Source: Candidatus Bipolaricaulota bacterium
GTDB lineage: Bacteria > Bipolaricaulota > Bipolaricaulia > UBA7950 > UBA9294
DNA: 15,077 nt
Direction of reading: 5' to 3'
Assembly (NCBI GenBank): GCA_018399865.1
Contig: JAGYNL010000124.1
Span: forward strand, 1 to 15,077
Shown here: in pieces, positions 1 to 7,106 of the stretch
Numbering within the stretch: position 1 is the first letter of the stretch
Layout of the letters: every line of letters starts with the position of its first letter
Made by a program: the position numbers and the translations under genes
Notes under the pieces: generated by a model
What the model was told of the DNA's origin: nothing
Database searches by the model: none
Seen by the model: the letters and a program-made list of their open reading frames with translations, nothing else

Positions 1-350
1 CGGATTAATCCTTTTTCTGAACGGGGGCGAGAGCAATAGCGGTAAGAACGCAATGTGCGCTCGGTCCAGGCGTATGTCTCTTGCCGGGACCTTCCCTTGA
101 ACCTGAATACGTCACTGGAAACGAGAAATGCCTTCAGTTTATCCATACTCATTACATGTGCGTCTGTCATCATTAGAATTATGCCTGCTATCTACCCGTG
201 CGTTGCACCTGTCTGTGTCGCTCACGCGACAGGCAGAGGCAGCCAGGTGATTCAACACACACGCATGCCTTTGCAGCGTCATCTCATGCTGGCCTCGAAT
301 GAGAAATACCCCCTGTTTCATGCTCATCTTGTGTGAGACAACTCTCAGCC
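1..350. other. Gene-free stretch at left edge
   Basis: I see no supportable gene here. Short open frames exist on both strands (plus 55-336, minus 139-327), but their translations are low-complexity mixtures without a family motif or a convincing ribosome binding site. One short dyad is visible: TGTCGC at 216-221 and GCGACA at 226-231 around a 4-nt loop, with no T run after it, so it is not a standard terminator. The stretch may be the 3' flank of a gene beyond the left edge plus the upstream region of the helicase gene. Confidence 0.5.
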
Positions 351-379
351 TTGCGTAACAACGTTGTATGGCTTATACT
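351..379 (+). promoter_or_regulatory. Putative sigma-70 promoter of the DEAD-box helicase gene
   Basis: The candidate -35 is TTGCGT (351-356) and the -10 is TATACT (374-379), with an exact 17-bp spacer. The -10 matches five of six consensus bases and the -35 three. Transcription would begin near 386 and leave a leader of about 100 nt before the TTG start at 489, a length often seen for RNA helicase genes that are controlled after transcription. Confidence 0.5.
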
Positions 380-488
380 TATTACTAGTTTCCGGTAGCA
401 ATTCATTCGCATGCCAACTTAAGACATCAATTGCAACCAACCCGAGCTGAGGGTGCGACTTGGCTCACCGGAGCCAAGGAGCGTTTTA

Positions 489-1712
489 TTGAATTTCGAA
501 GAGTTTTCGTTTGACCGGCGCATTGCCGCCGGAGTAAAGTCCGTTGGTTACACAACACCCACCCCAATCCAAAAAAAAGCAATACCCATAATTCTCGAGG
601 GACGTGACATTGTAGGCTTGGCCCAAACCGGAACAGGGAAGACGGCCGCGTTTGTGCTGCCGATCCTTCAACGACTGCTTAACGGGGCCCGAGGAAAAGT
701 GCGGGCCCTGATTGTGGCACCCACTCGAGAACTGGCAGAGCAGACCCACCAAGAGATCGTCAAGCTTGGACAAGGCACAAAGATAAGAAGTGTTGCCATC
801 TACGGCGGGGTGAGCAAAGGACCGCAGCTTGCGGCCATGCGCAGAGGAGCAGAAATAGTAGTCGCGTGCCCGGGCCGCCTGCTCGATCACGTAGATGCGG
901 GAATGATGAACCTATCACATGTGGAGATCCTTGTCCTTGATGAGGCCGATCGCATGTGCGACATGGGCTTCCTACCCGATATCCGCCGTATTATCCGACA
1001 AGTGCCCGTGAAGCGCCAAACACTCTTCTTTTCAGCGACTATGCCAAGCGATATACGCGCACTTGCCAGCAGAATACTGGACAATCCTGAGACCGTACAG
1101 ATCGGGACGATTTCCCCGGCAGCGACCGTCTCTCATGCCCTATATCCCGTACCCGAGGAGCGTCGCAAGGAGCTTCTTGTTGCAATGTTGCAGCGGACAG
1201 AAACCCGCCGTGTCCTTGTGTTCACGCGCACCAAACACCGAGCTCAAAACCTTGCTCTCTACATGAAGAAGCAAGGATACCGCGCGGCAGCGCTTCAGGG
1301 AAACATGACACAGAATCAGCGACAACAGGCAATAAATGGGTTTCGTAACGGAAAAACCGATATGCTAGTAGCTACAGATATCGCGGCACGAGGGATCGAT
1401 GTATCGCAGATTTCACACGTGGTGAATTTCGATATGCCTAACTCGGTCGATGCTTATACCCACCGCATCGGGCGCACCGGTAGAGCTGAACATTTGGGCG
1501 AAGCATTGACCTTCGCAATTCGCGGCGACAGCCTGATGGTGCAGGAGATAGAGAAAACCCTAGGAGCCAAGTTGGAGCGTCGCAGCGTTCCTGATTTTGA
1601 CTACGGCTCTGGATTCCAACCAGAACGCCAGTTCCCGCAAAGAAGCCCGACGTCATCAAGGCTTTCTCGTTCTTTTTCGGGACGAGGGTCGCGCCGCAGG
1701 AACTTCCGCTAG
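489..1712 (+). CDS. rhlE: ATP-dependent RNA helicase, DEAD-box, RhlE type
   Basis: This is a DEAD-box RNA helicase that uses ATP to unwind short RNA duplexes; RhlE-type members act in ribosome assembly and mRNA turnover. Numbered from the TTG at 489 (407 aa), the motifs are: Q motif GYTTPTPIQ (20-28), motif I AQTGTGKT (45-52), PTRELA (78-83), DEAD (151-154), SAT (182-184), ATDIAARGIDV (295-305) and HRIGRTGR (325-332). The two RecA-like domains are complete. The tail after about 365 is rich in Arg, Ser and Gly, as in RhlE RNA-binding tails. A GTG at 453 in the same frame would add 12 residues. I prefer TTG 489 because AAGGAG lies at 476-481, 7 nt upstream, and the product then starts like other RhlE proteins (MNFEEFSF). 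The gene appears monocistronic. Family assignment is very secure; the rhlE name over other DEAD-box subfamilies is likely but not certain. Confidence 0.93.
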   Translation: MNFEEFSFDRRIAAGVKSVGYTTPTPIQKKAIPIILEGRDIVGLAQTGTGKTAAFVLPILQRLLNGARGKVRALIVAPTRELAEQTHQEIVKLGQGTKIRSVAIYGGVSKGPQLAAMRRGAEIVVACPGRLLDHVDAGMMNLSHVEILVLDEADRMCDMGFLPDIRRIIRQVPVKRQTLFFSATMPSDIRALASRILDNPETVQIGTISPAATVSHALYPVPEERRKELLVAMLQRTETRRVLVFTRTKHRAQNLALYMKKQGYRAAALQGNMTQNQRQQAINGFRNGKTDMLVATDIAARGIDVSQISHVVNFDMPNSVDAYTHRIGRTGRAEHLGEALTFAIRGDSLMVQEIEKTLGAKLERRSVPDFDYGSGFQPERQFPQRSPTSSRLSRSFSGRGSRRRNFR

Positions 1713-1958
1713 AAAGAAACATACTCATATTAACAGGATGTTGAGTGCCCCAAGCAGTCAAGTGCAGCTGGGATGCGCAAGGCTGCCGGGCGCTCTAATG
1801 GGCTGATGATATTCTTGTAACGTTATTGCTGTACGCCTCTATGGCAGCATTCCGATTTAGAAACGACCTGGACATTCCCCAGAGTCTGTCTGTACCCACA
1901 AAGGCCCTGGCGGAAAATTCCTGGCCGCAGGAAAAACGTATAATGATCAAGGAAATGC
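1713..1958. other. Gene-poor intergenic stretch after the helicase
   Basis: No recognisable gene, terminator or repeat is seen between the helicase stop and the promoter of the mini-protein. A 43-codon plus-strand frame (1841-1972) starts at an ATG without a ribosome binding site and resembles nothing I know. A perfect TATAAT occurs at 1939-1944 but has no good -35 at the right distance (TTCCTG at 1918-1923 leaves only 15 bp), so it is a weaker promoter candidate than the one at 1959-1987. Confidence 0.45.
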
Positions 1959-1987
1959 TTGCCAAAACCTGAATGTGGTATTATACA
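1959..1987 (+). promoter_or_regulatory. Putative promoter of the basic mini-protein gene
   Basis: The -35 is TTGCCA (1959-1964) and the -10 is TATACA (1982-1987), with 17 bp between them. Transcription would start near 1994 and give a leader of about 38 nt that carries the strong AAGGAGG site at 2019-2025. The perfect TATAAT at 1939-1944 is an alternative -10 with a poorer -35. Confidence 0.45.
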
Positions 1988-2031
1988 TAACGGAAAAGTA
2001 AAGGCTTTTCTCACTTTGAAGGAGGAATACT

Positions 2032-2139
2032 ATGGCAAAGTCAAGCGATAGACAAAAACGGACAGACAAGAAGAAAGCTCAAAAATCCATCAAGGAAAAG
2101 CGTGCTGCAAAAAAAGCCAAGAAAGAGGAAATAGACTAA
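2032..2139 (+). CDS. Small lysine-rich basic protein, 35 aa
   Basis: This short gene lies between the helicase gene and the convergent ABC-F gene. A near-ideal AAGGAGG (2019-2025) stands 6 nt before the ATG, and a promoter candidate lies just upstream, so translation is well supported despite the size. The 35-residue product begins MAKSSDRQKR and carries 12 Lys and 3 Arg against 6 acidic residues, a net charge near +9. It has no Cys, no membrane segment, and is probably helical or disordered. The central and C-terminal part (KSIKEKRAAKKAKK) resembles short basic proteins of unknown function I recall from other bacteria; this is memory and I did not search for it. Such charge fits RNA or ribosome binding, but no function can be assigned. 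It may be a separate unit rather than co-transcribed with the helicase, whose stop is 319 bp upstream. Confidence 0.75.
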   Translation: MAKSSDRQKRTDKKKAQKSIKEKRAAKKAKKEEID

Positions 2140-2322
2140 GTAAGTCAAAATAGCAAATATTGCCAAACCCTGACGCAGGCCAACCAACGTGCGCTAGCAG
2201 AGCATACTGAGTCATTTGTACGTTCTACGACTTCCGGTCGTGTTCTGTTACCCATCTGAAAAGCTAGGGCGAGAAAGGTTAACCTAGAAGACAATACCAA
2301 AGCTCACGTTCCATCTTCCTTC
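2140..2322. other. Convergent intergenic region with small dyads
   Basis: This lies between the 3' ends of the mini-protein gene (plus) and the ABC-F gene (minus), where terminators are expected. Only weak structures are visible: a 5-bp stem ACGAC/GTCGT around 2227-2241, and the palindrome AGGTTAACCT (2277-2286), whose right part can pair as CCTAG with the CTAGG at about 2264-2268. None is followed by a T run on either strand, so no intrinsic terminator is called. Confidence 0.35.
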
Positions 2323-4137
2323 TCACTTACCGACTACCTTCCTCTCCAGCTCTTCCCAACGGGTAAACAGCTCATCCAGTCTTTGTCGCGCTTGTTCATG
2401 CGCCTCATAAACGACCTGTAGCTTCTCATGGTCGCTGACCAACCCTGGATCCTCGAGCTCTCTTCGCAATGCTCGCAGGCGTTTTTCAGCAGTAACAATA
2501 GCTTCTTCCATTCCTTCCCACTCCTTCTTCTCAAGGTAGGTCAATCCAGAAGAACGTCTACGTGGCGCTGTCTTTTTGCCTCCTAATAATTGAACTACTG
2601 CACTCGAGTTCTTTTTAGATCTGTACGTCTCTGCTTCCTGCCACTGGGCGACACTAGCGTAGTTTCCCCAAGTGCCATCACCGTGCAGACCAACAATTTC
2701 TGTGCAAACCAGGTCAAGCATATGCCGATCGTGAGTGATAAACACAACTGCTCCAGAGAAATCCACAAGGGCGCGCTCCAGAATCTCAACAGATTGAATA
2801 TCAAGGTCATTTGTCGGCTCATCGAGCATAAGAACATCGACTGGCTCACGAAGCATCATAGCCATAAGAACACGTGCCTGTTCTCCACCTGATAGATCAC
2901 CTACCGGAGTCTCCAGCTGATCAGCGCAAAAGCCGAATCTCTTTGCCCAAGGGATTATGTGCGTACTACGGCCAAGATAAGTAACAACATCGCCACTTGG
3001 AGCAAGTGCCCTGCGCAGCCGCAGACTCTTATCGAGCTGCTCGCGCTGCTGATCGAACAAAGCAATACGGAGATCAGAAGCATGTTTCACGCTTCCTTTG
3101 CTTGGTAATAGATCATGAGCCAGTATGCGTAGCAGGGTAGTCTTCCCAGAAGCGTTGTTGCCAGCGATCCCTACCCTTGAATCGCGTGTCACGTAAGCAT
3201 TAAGGCCGCGAAACAAGACCTGCCCGCCGAAGGCCATCTCTATTCCTTTAGCAACGATTAGATCGTGTGTTTGTCGACCTACAGAACGGAAGTCAATCTG
3301 CAGATCGCCTGTCTGGTGCTTACGTCTGTTTGCTTCAGATAGCCGATTTAGCTTTTCTTCGGCAGCATTCATCCGATACGAAGCTTTCGTTCCCCGCGCT
3401 TTTGGGGCACGTCGCAGCCACTCAACCTCACGGTGCACTTCATATTCAAGCGCGCGGTGCCTATCATTTTCCGCAGCCACGAATGCTTGGCGCTTCTCAA
3501 GAAAATCGCTGTACTGACCGCGTACGCTGAAGTAACCGTTTCTATAGCGAAGATTTATTTCAACAATGCGATCTGTGACTCGCTCCAAGAAATAACGATC
3601 GTGAGTGGTAACAACGAACGCAATCCCTGCCCGTTGCAGAAAGGTCTCCAGCCAATCAATACCCTCCAGGTCCATATGATTGGTCGGTTCATCCATCAAT
3701 ATGAGATCGGGCTCTTGGACTAGTTCACAGCCTATAGCAAGCCGTTTAAGCCATCCGCCAGATAGCTTCTCCACTGGCGTCGCCCCCTCCTCGAACCCTA
3801 TGCGACGCATCATTTTCCGGGCGCGCAACAAAGGCTCGTACTCCTCCAGACCAAGCCCACGAGTTGCCGCCAGAAGCGCCCCTTCGACCGTCTGTCCGGA
3901 AGGAAAATCATCTAACTGAGCCAGGTAGGAAATGCGGGCTCCAATTGCGCGATCCACCGCTCCAGAATCCTGTTCCTCAATACCAGCAAGTATCCTCAAT
4001 AAAGTTGTCTTTCCCGCCCCATTGGGGCCAATTAACCCCACGCGCTCCCCTTCATGAAAGGTAATCGATAACGAAGAAAAAAGATCGCGTAGGCCATATG
4101 CCTTACTCAATTCATGTACTGCCACTAGCGTCTTCAC
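2323..4137 (-). CDS. uup: ABC-F family ATPase, Uup type
   Basis: This soluble ABC-F protein has two nucleotide-binding domains and no membrane segment. ABC-F proteins act on the ribosome; Uup is linked to 50S assembly, relief of stalled ribosomes and transposon precise excision. Motifs in the 604 residues: Walker A GPNGAGKT (37-44), signature LSGGW (125-129), Walker B LILMDEP with Asp149-Glu150, switch His in TTHDRY (177-182); second Walker A GNNASGKT (326-333), signature LSGGEQ (415-420), DEPTNDLD (439-446), THDRHM (468-473). LSGGW in the first domain is characteristic of Uup. The charged linker (about 210-270) and a C-terminal coiled coil (about 530-600) also fit Uup and not EttA. The start is GTG (4135-4137), with AAGGTGAG at 4144-4151, 6 nt upstream. 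It is divergent from the DUF72 gene across 126 bp. Both ATPase sites look intact, so activity is expected. Confidence 0.92.
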   Translation of the reverse strand: MKTLVAVHELSKAYGLRDLFSSLSITFHEGERVGLIGPNGAGKTTLLRILAGIEEQDSGAVDRAIGARISYLAQLDDFPSGQTVEGALLAATRGLGLEEYEPLLRARKMMRRIGFEEGATPVEKLSGGWLKRLAIGCELVQEPDLILMDEPTNHMDLEGIDWLETFLQRAGIAFVVTTHDRYFLERVTDRIVEINLRYRNGYFSVRGQYSDFLEKRQAFVAAENDRHRALEYEVHREVEWLRRAPKARGTKASYRMNAAEEKLNRLSEANRRKHQTGDLQIDFRSVGRQTHDLIVAKGIEMAFGGQVLFRGLNAYVTRDSRVGIAGNNASGKTTLLRILAHDLLPSKGSVKHASDLRIALFDQQREQLDKSLRLRRALAPSGDVVTYLGRSTHIIPWAKRFGFCADQLETPVGDLSGGEQARVLMAMMLREPVDVLMLDEPTNDLDIQSVEILERALVDFSGAVVFITHDRHMLDLVCTEIVGLHGDGTWGNYASVAQWQEAETYRSKKNSSAVVQLLGGKKTAPRRRSSGLTYLEKKEWEGMEEAIVTAEKRLRALRRELEDPGLVSDHEKLQVVYEAHEQARQRLDELFTRWEELERKVVGK

Positions 4138-4228
4138 TGTAATCTCACCTTATAACCGCCTTTTTCCTAGTTGAGGAATATTGGCGACTTATCAATATAT
4201 CGTACCCCATCACTTAGCATCTTACCGG

Positions 4229-4257
4229 TTGCAACTGCACGAGATCCACACTAGGAT
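4229..4257 (+). promoter_or_regulatory. Putative promoter placing the DUF72 gene start at +1
   Basis: The -35 candidate is TTGCAA (4229-4234) and the -10 candidate is TAGGAT (4252-4257), with a 17-bp spacer; each matches four of six consensus bases. The usual distance puts the transcription start at about 4264, which is the A of the gene's ATG. The transcript would then be leaderless. The weak AGGA at 4253-4256 lies inside the -10 and would not be in such an mRNA. Confidence 0.4.
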
Positions 4258-4263
4258 AACCAT

Positions 4264-5169
4264 ATGAACACCGGTATTCACGTTGGGACCTCGGGGTACA
4301 GCTTTAAAGACTGGATAGGAACGATCTATGAACCAACAATCAAAGCAACCGATTTCCTTTCCCATTACGCTAAGATGTTCGATGCCGTAGAAATCAATAC
4401 TACGTACTATCACGTTCCCTCTCCGACCCTATTTGTTAACATGCTGAAGAAGGTTCCTTCTAACTTCGTATTTGTCATCAAATTGCCAAAAGAGTGCACG
4501 CATGAACGAGACAAATTTGGCTTTGTAATCTTACCGTTCAAACGGGCTCTTGAACCCCTTCTAGAAGCCGACCAGTTAGGGTCTCTGCTAGCACAGTTTC
4601 CCTACTCGTTTAGACCCAACAAGGAATCTATAGACCATCTCCGACGGCTTAGGGCAGCTTTTGAAAGTTACCCAAAGCCAATAAACATAGAATTCAGGCA
4701 TTCGGATTGGTACAACAAAGAAACATACACCCTGCTTAAAGATCTCAATCTAGGGTTTGTCAATGTTGACCTTCCTGCACTCACGAATCTTCCCAGACCA
4801 AGCAACTTTGTCACGTCTGGTATCGCATACTATCGCTTCCATGGCAGAAACGCTAACATGTGGTGGAACCATCCAACACCAAGTCACCGTTACGACTATT
4901 TGTACAGCGAGGAACAACTAGACGGATGGACCGAACGAATCAAAGATGCATCATCGAAGGCAAGTGCCACTTATGTATTTACCAACAACTGTCACCTAGG
5001 GCAAAGCGTGGTTAATGCCCTTCATCTACACAAGCAACTTGGGCTTTCCAAACCAACGCTTCCACCAGGACTTGCACCAGAGATGTTTGAGCTGTCAACC
5101 GATGATCTAATCTCACAGATAAAGAGCAGAATTGCCCAAAAGAAGCAAGTACATTCAGACTTCCACTAG
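4264..5169 (+). CDS. DUF72 (YecE-family) protein
   Basis: This 301-residue protein belongs to the DUF72/YecE family, predicted TIM-barrel proteins of unknown biochemical role found across bacteria and archaea. Family landmarks are present in order: the N-terminal strand GIHVGTSGYSFKDW (4-17), YAKMFDAVEINTTYY (35-49), FVFVIKLPKECTHE (68-81), a segment LGSLLAQFPYSF (105-116), INIEFRHSDWY (139-149), YYRFHGRN (187-194), and the C-terminal YVFTNNCHLGQSVVNA. Length is normal for the family and nothing appears broken. There is no signal peptide, so it is cytoplasmic. The ATG at 4264 is the natural start because the DUF72 fold begins right there. Only a weak AGGA precedes it, which is why a leaderless transcript is considered. 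It is transcribed away from the Uup gene. Some family members lie near DNA repair or nuclease genes, but no such neighbour is here. Confidence 0.88.
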   Translation: MNTGIHVGTSGYSFKDWIGTIYEPTIKATDFLSHYAKMFDAVEINTTYYHVPSPTLFVNMLKKVPSNFVFVIKLPKECTHERDKFGFVILPFKRALEPLLEADQLGSLLAQFPYSFRPNKESIDHLRRLRAAFESYPKPINIEFRHSDWYNKETYTLLKDLNLGFVNVDLPALTNLPRPSNFVTSGIAYYRFHGRNANMWWNHPTPSHRYDYLYSEEQLDGWTERIKDASSKASATYVFTNNCHLGQSVVNALHLHKQLGLSKPTLPPGLAPEMFELSTDDLISQIKSRIAQKKQVHSDFH

Positions 5170-5251
5170 AACAAAAGAGGCTTCTGAAACCCATATAAGA
5201 AACGTCATCTGATCACCTACATTTGCTAAGGCAAGCGATCTTTTGGAAACA

Positions 5252-5267
5252 ACTTAACCGGTTCAGT
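5252..5267. promoter_or_regulatory. 16-bp imperfect palindrome, possible operator
   Basis: ACTTAACCGGTTCAGT reads as ACT-n-AACCGGTT-n-AGT, a dyad with 14 of 16 positions symmetric, centred on 5259/5260. It lies about 50 bp upstream of the -35 of the binding-protein operon promoter, a position usual for an activator or an upstream operator. It follows the stop of the DUF72 gene by 82 bp and has no T run, so a terminator role is unlikely. The cognate regulator is unknown. Confidence 0.3.
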
Positions 5268-5309
5268 CTCCGCATATTATATCCGTAGTATATGAAAGCT
5301 CAGCAGCTG

Positions 5310-5338
5310 TTGACTTCACCGCCCATTCTCGCTATTGT
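5310..5338 (+). promoter_or_regulatory. Putative promoter of the ABC importer operon
   Basis: TTGACT (5310-5315) and TATTGT (5333-5338) are separated by exactly 17 bp; the -35 matches five of six and the -10 four of six consensus bases. Transcription would start near 5345 and leave a leader of about 110 nt before the ATG at 5455. I see no recognised riboswitch in that leader. Confidence 0.6.
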
Positions 5339-5454
5339 AGAAACTGAGTAAAGTATAAGAAACTACTATTGGTGGGAGGTGGTTGCTAGATAACAATTTA
5401 ACGTAACTTTCTGTGTCGATTGTTTTTCAGGAAGTAAATCACAAGGAGGCGCAT

Positions 5455-7038
5455 ATGTATCGCAAATTAATGCTAATAGGATTAATTGGAACTCTGATGA
5501 TGGTAGGCCTAGCGGTAGGAACATGGGCTGCCTCAGACACTAATACGCTTCGTATTGCATTTGATGCTAGTGATCTAAAGACTCTTGATCCACACTATGC
5601 CGCAGCAACAATGGACCGTGCCGTAGTAGACATGATATTCAATGGCCTTGTTCGGTATAAGCCTGGAGACATTAGCCAGTTCGAACCTGATCTAGCAGAA
5701 AGCTACGAAATCTCAGCTGACGGGCTAACATGGACCTTTCACCTGCGCAAGGGCGTAAAGTTCCATCCTTGGAACGGGAATCCGTCATACGAATTGACCG
5801 CAGAAGATGTAGTCTACTCCTTGAACAAATCGGCCAACGCAAACACATCGGCATACGCCGGCGAATATAGCGGACTATCGTTTGAAGCAGTTGATTGTTA
5901 CACAGTGACAATAACCACTGAGAAAGGAATCTCCCCTGCCTTATTCCTGCCCAAAGTAGCTGACTACGCAGGTGGTTTTATCGTCAGTAAGAAAGCAGTG
6001 GAAGACCTTGGAAATGGGATCACCACTCACCCGGTTGGGACAGGTCCATTCATGTTCAAGTCCTATACCCCTATGCAAGAGGTTATCCTTGTCGCAAACC
6101 CGGAGTACTTCCGTGGGGCGCCACTACTTGAGCAGGTTGAAGTCAAATACATGGCAGATGTAAACAGCCGGAAGGTAGGTCTTTCAACAGGAGAACTTGA
6201 CTTAATAGAAGGCGTTCGAGAACAGCTATGGGTCAATGCAATGAAGGCCGTACCGGACACGTACGTAGATGTATTTGGACCTGGGGAAACTGAGATAGAG
6301 TATCTAAACGCTACTGCTGGTCCTTTGAGCGACATCCGTGTAAGACGCGCCATTGCTTACGCGATAAACCGAAACGAGCTCCTTGCTTTCATCGGCGAGG
6401 ACGTGGCCACGCCGCTATACGCAGCAGTTCCACCAACCCTGGCTGGGGGCTTAACCAAAGCTCAAGTCGAAGAAGCAGGCTTGCTATATACCGCTGACCA
6501 GGAGAAAGCAAAGGCACTGCTAGCCGAAGCCGGCTACCCAAATGGCTTCTCTCTCGATGCGGTAATCACTGAAAGAGCAAGTTACCTGCAGCCGTTTGAA
6601 AATGTCCAGGCTCAATTGAGAAAAGTAGGCATAAACTTGAATCTTCAGGTTATCGACCATTCGACCTTCCATTCGATGATCCGAGAAGATGTCAACCCGA
6701 TGGTGCACTACGAGTGCTGGCGTCCGAACGCTGATGTGTTCCTAACTCGCTTCTACCATTCGGCGTCTATTGTTGTTACTGGAGCCAAACCCGACACCAA
6801 CTTCTCGCACTATACTTACATTGACTGGCTGATAGATTCTGCTCAGACGGCACTCAATCCTGCCATACAGAAGGCCATGTGGAACACGGCACAGCTAAAG
6901 CTGTTAGAGGATGTAGCTTCATATCCTCTCTATATCCTGCAGTTTGTGTTTGCCCGAAACACGGCAGTAGACTACGGCTATGAGCTTAAGTCGAGCCTTG
7001 CTTTGTACCCACAGATAACTGAGAAAACTCATAAGTAG
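5455..7038 (+). CDS. ABC transporter substrate-binding protein, family 5 (peptide/nickel type)
   Basis: This is the extracytoplasmic receptor of a DppA/OppA-type importer. It would capture a peptide or similar ligand and deliver it to the two permeases encoded downstream. The 527-residue product begins MYRKLM, with a hydrophobic signal segment at about 5-22 and a likely cleavage near TWA-A (25-26). No lipobox cysteine is present, so it would be soluble or held by other means and not lipid-anchored. Family landmarks include TLRIAFDASDLKTLDPH, EPDLAESYEIS followed by LTWTFHLRKGVKFH, TGPFMFKSY, and DIRVRRAIAYAINRNELL in the second lobe. The open frame extends upstream to a GTG at 5413, but AAGGAGG (5443-5449), 5 nt before the ATG at 5455, and the signal peptide decide the start. 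The ligand cannot be read from the sequence; oligopeptides, nickel and sugars are all bound by this family. Confidence 0.92.
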   Translation: MYRKLMLIGLIGTLMMVGLAVGTWAASDTNTLRIAFDASDLKTLDPHYAAATMDRAVVDMIFNGLVRYKPGDISQFEPDLAESYEISADGLTWTFHLRKGVKFHPWNGNPSYELTAEDVVYSLNKSANANTSAYAGEYSGLSFEAVDCYTVTITTEKGISPALFLPKVADYAGGFIVSKKAVEDLGNGITTHPVGTGPFMFKSYTPMQEVILVANPEYFRGAPLLEQVEVKYMADVNSRKVGLSTGELDLIEGVREQLWVNAMKAVPDTYVDVFGPGETEIEYLNATAGPLSDIRVRRAIAYAINRNELLAFIGEDVATPLYAAVPPTLAGGLTKAQVEEAGLLYTADQEKAKALLAEAGYPNGFSLDAVITERASYLQPFENVQAQLRKVGINLNLQVIDHSTFHSMIREDVNPMVHYECWRPNADVFLTRFYHSASIVVTGAKPDTNFSHYTYIDWLIDSAQTALNPAIQKAMWNTAQLKLLEDVASYPLYILQFVFARNTAVDYGYELKSSLALYPQITEKTHK

Positions 7039-7046
7039 AATTGGCA

Positions 7047-7083
7047 GACGCGGGCCACATCAGCTGGCCCGCGTCCTCTTTTA
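7047..7083 (+). terminator. Hairpin with T-rich tail between binding protein and permease genes
   Basis: GACGCGGGCCA (7047-7057) and TGGCCCGCGTC (7065-7075) form a perfect 11-bp GC-rich stem with a 7-nt loop. It begins 9 nt after the binding-protein stop and is followed by CTCTTTTA (7076-7083). It resembles an intrinsic terminator with a modest T tract, so partial read-through is likely. In binding-protein importer operons such elements often cause an excess of binding protein over permease, by termination or by protecting the upstream mRNA 3' end. Confidence 0.75.
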
Positions 7084-7106
7084 ATGAGGAATAAAAGACA
7101 AACGCT

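Noticed and set aside
139..327. 62-codon open frame on the minus strand
   Set aside because: Odd composition, weak initiation context and no recognisable motif.
55..336. 93-codon open frame on the plus strand
   Set aside because: No ribosome binding site, no family resemblance, and composition unlike neighbouring proteins; the opposite strand also has an open frame, so it looks like chance.
1841..1972. 43-codon plus-strand frame starting ATG, followed by the mini-protein gene
   Set aside because: No ribosome binding site upstream, no known family, and it contains the TATAAT at 1939-1944; kept only as a remote possibility.
1823..2014. 63-codon minus-strand frame in the same stretch
   Set aside because: Overlaps the mini-protein promoter and has no protein-like features.
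2590..2892. 100-codon plus-strand frame inside the Uup gene
   Set aside because: Shadow of the strongly supported ABC-F gene on the other strand.
5413..5454. GTG start extending the binding protein by 14 residues
   Set aside because: The strong AAGGAGG and signal peptide start at the ATG at 5455.
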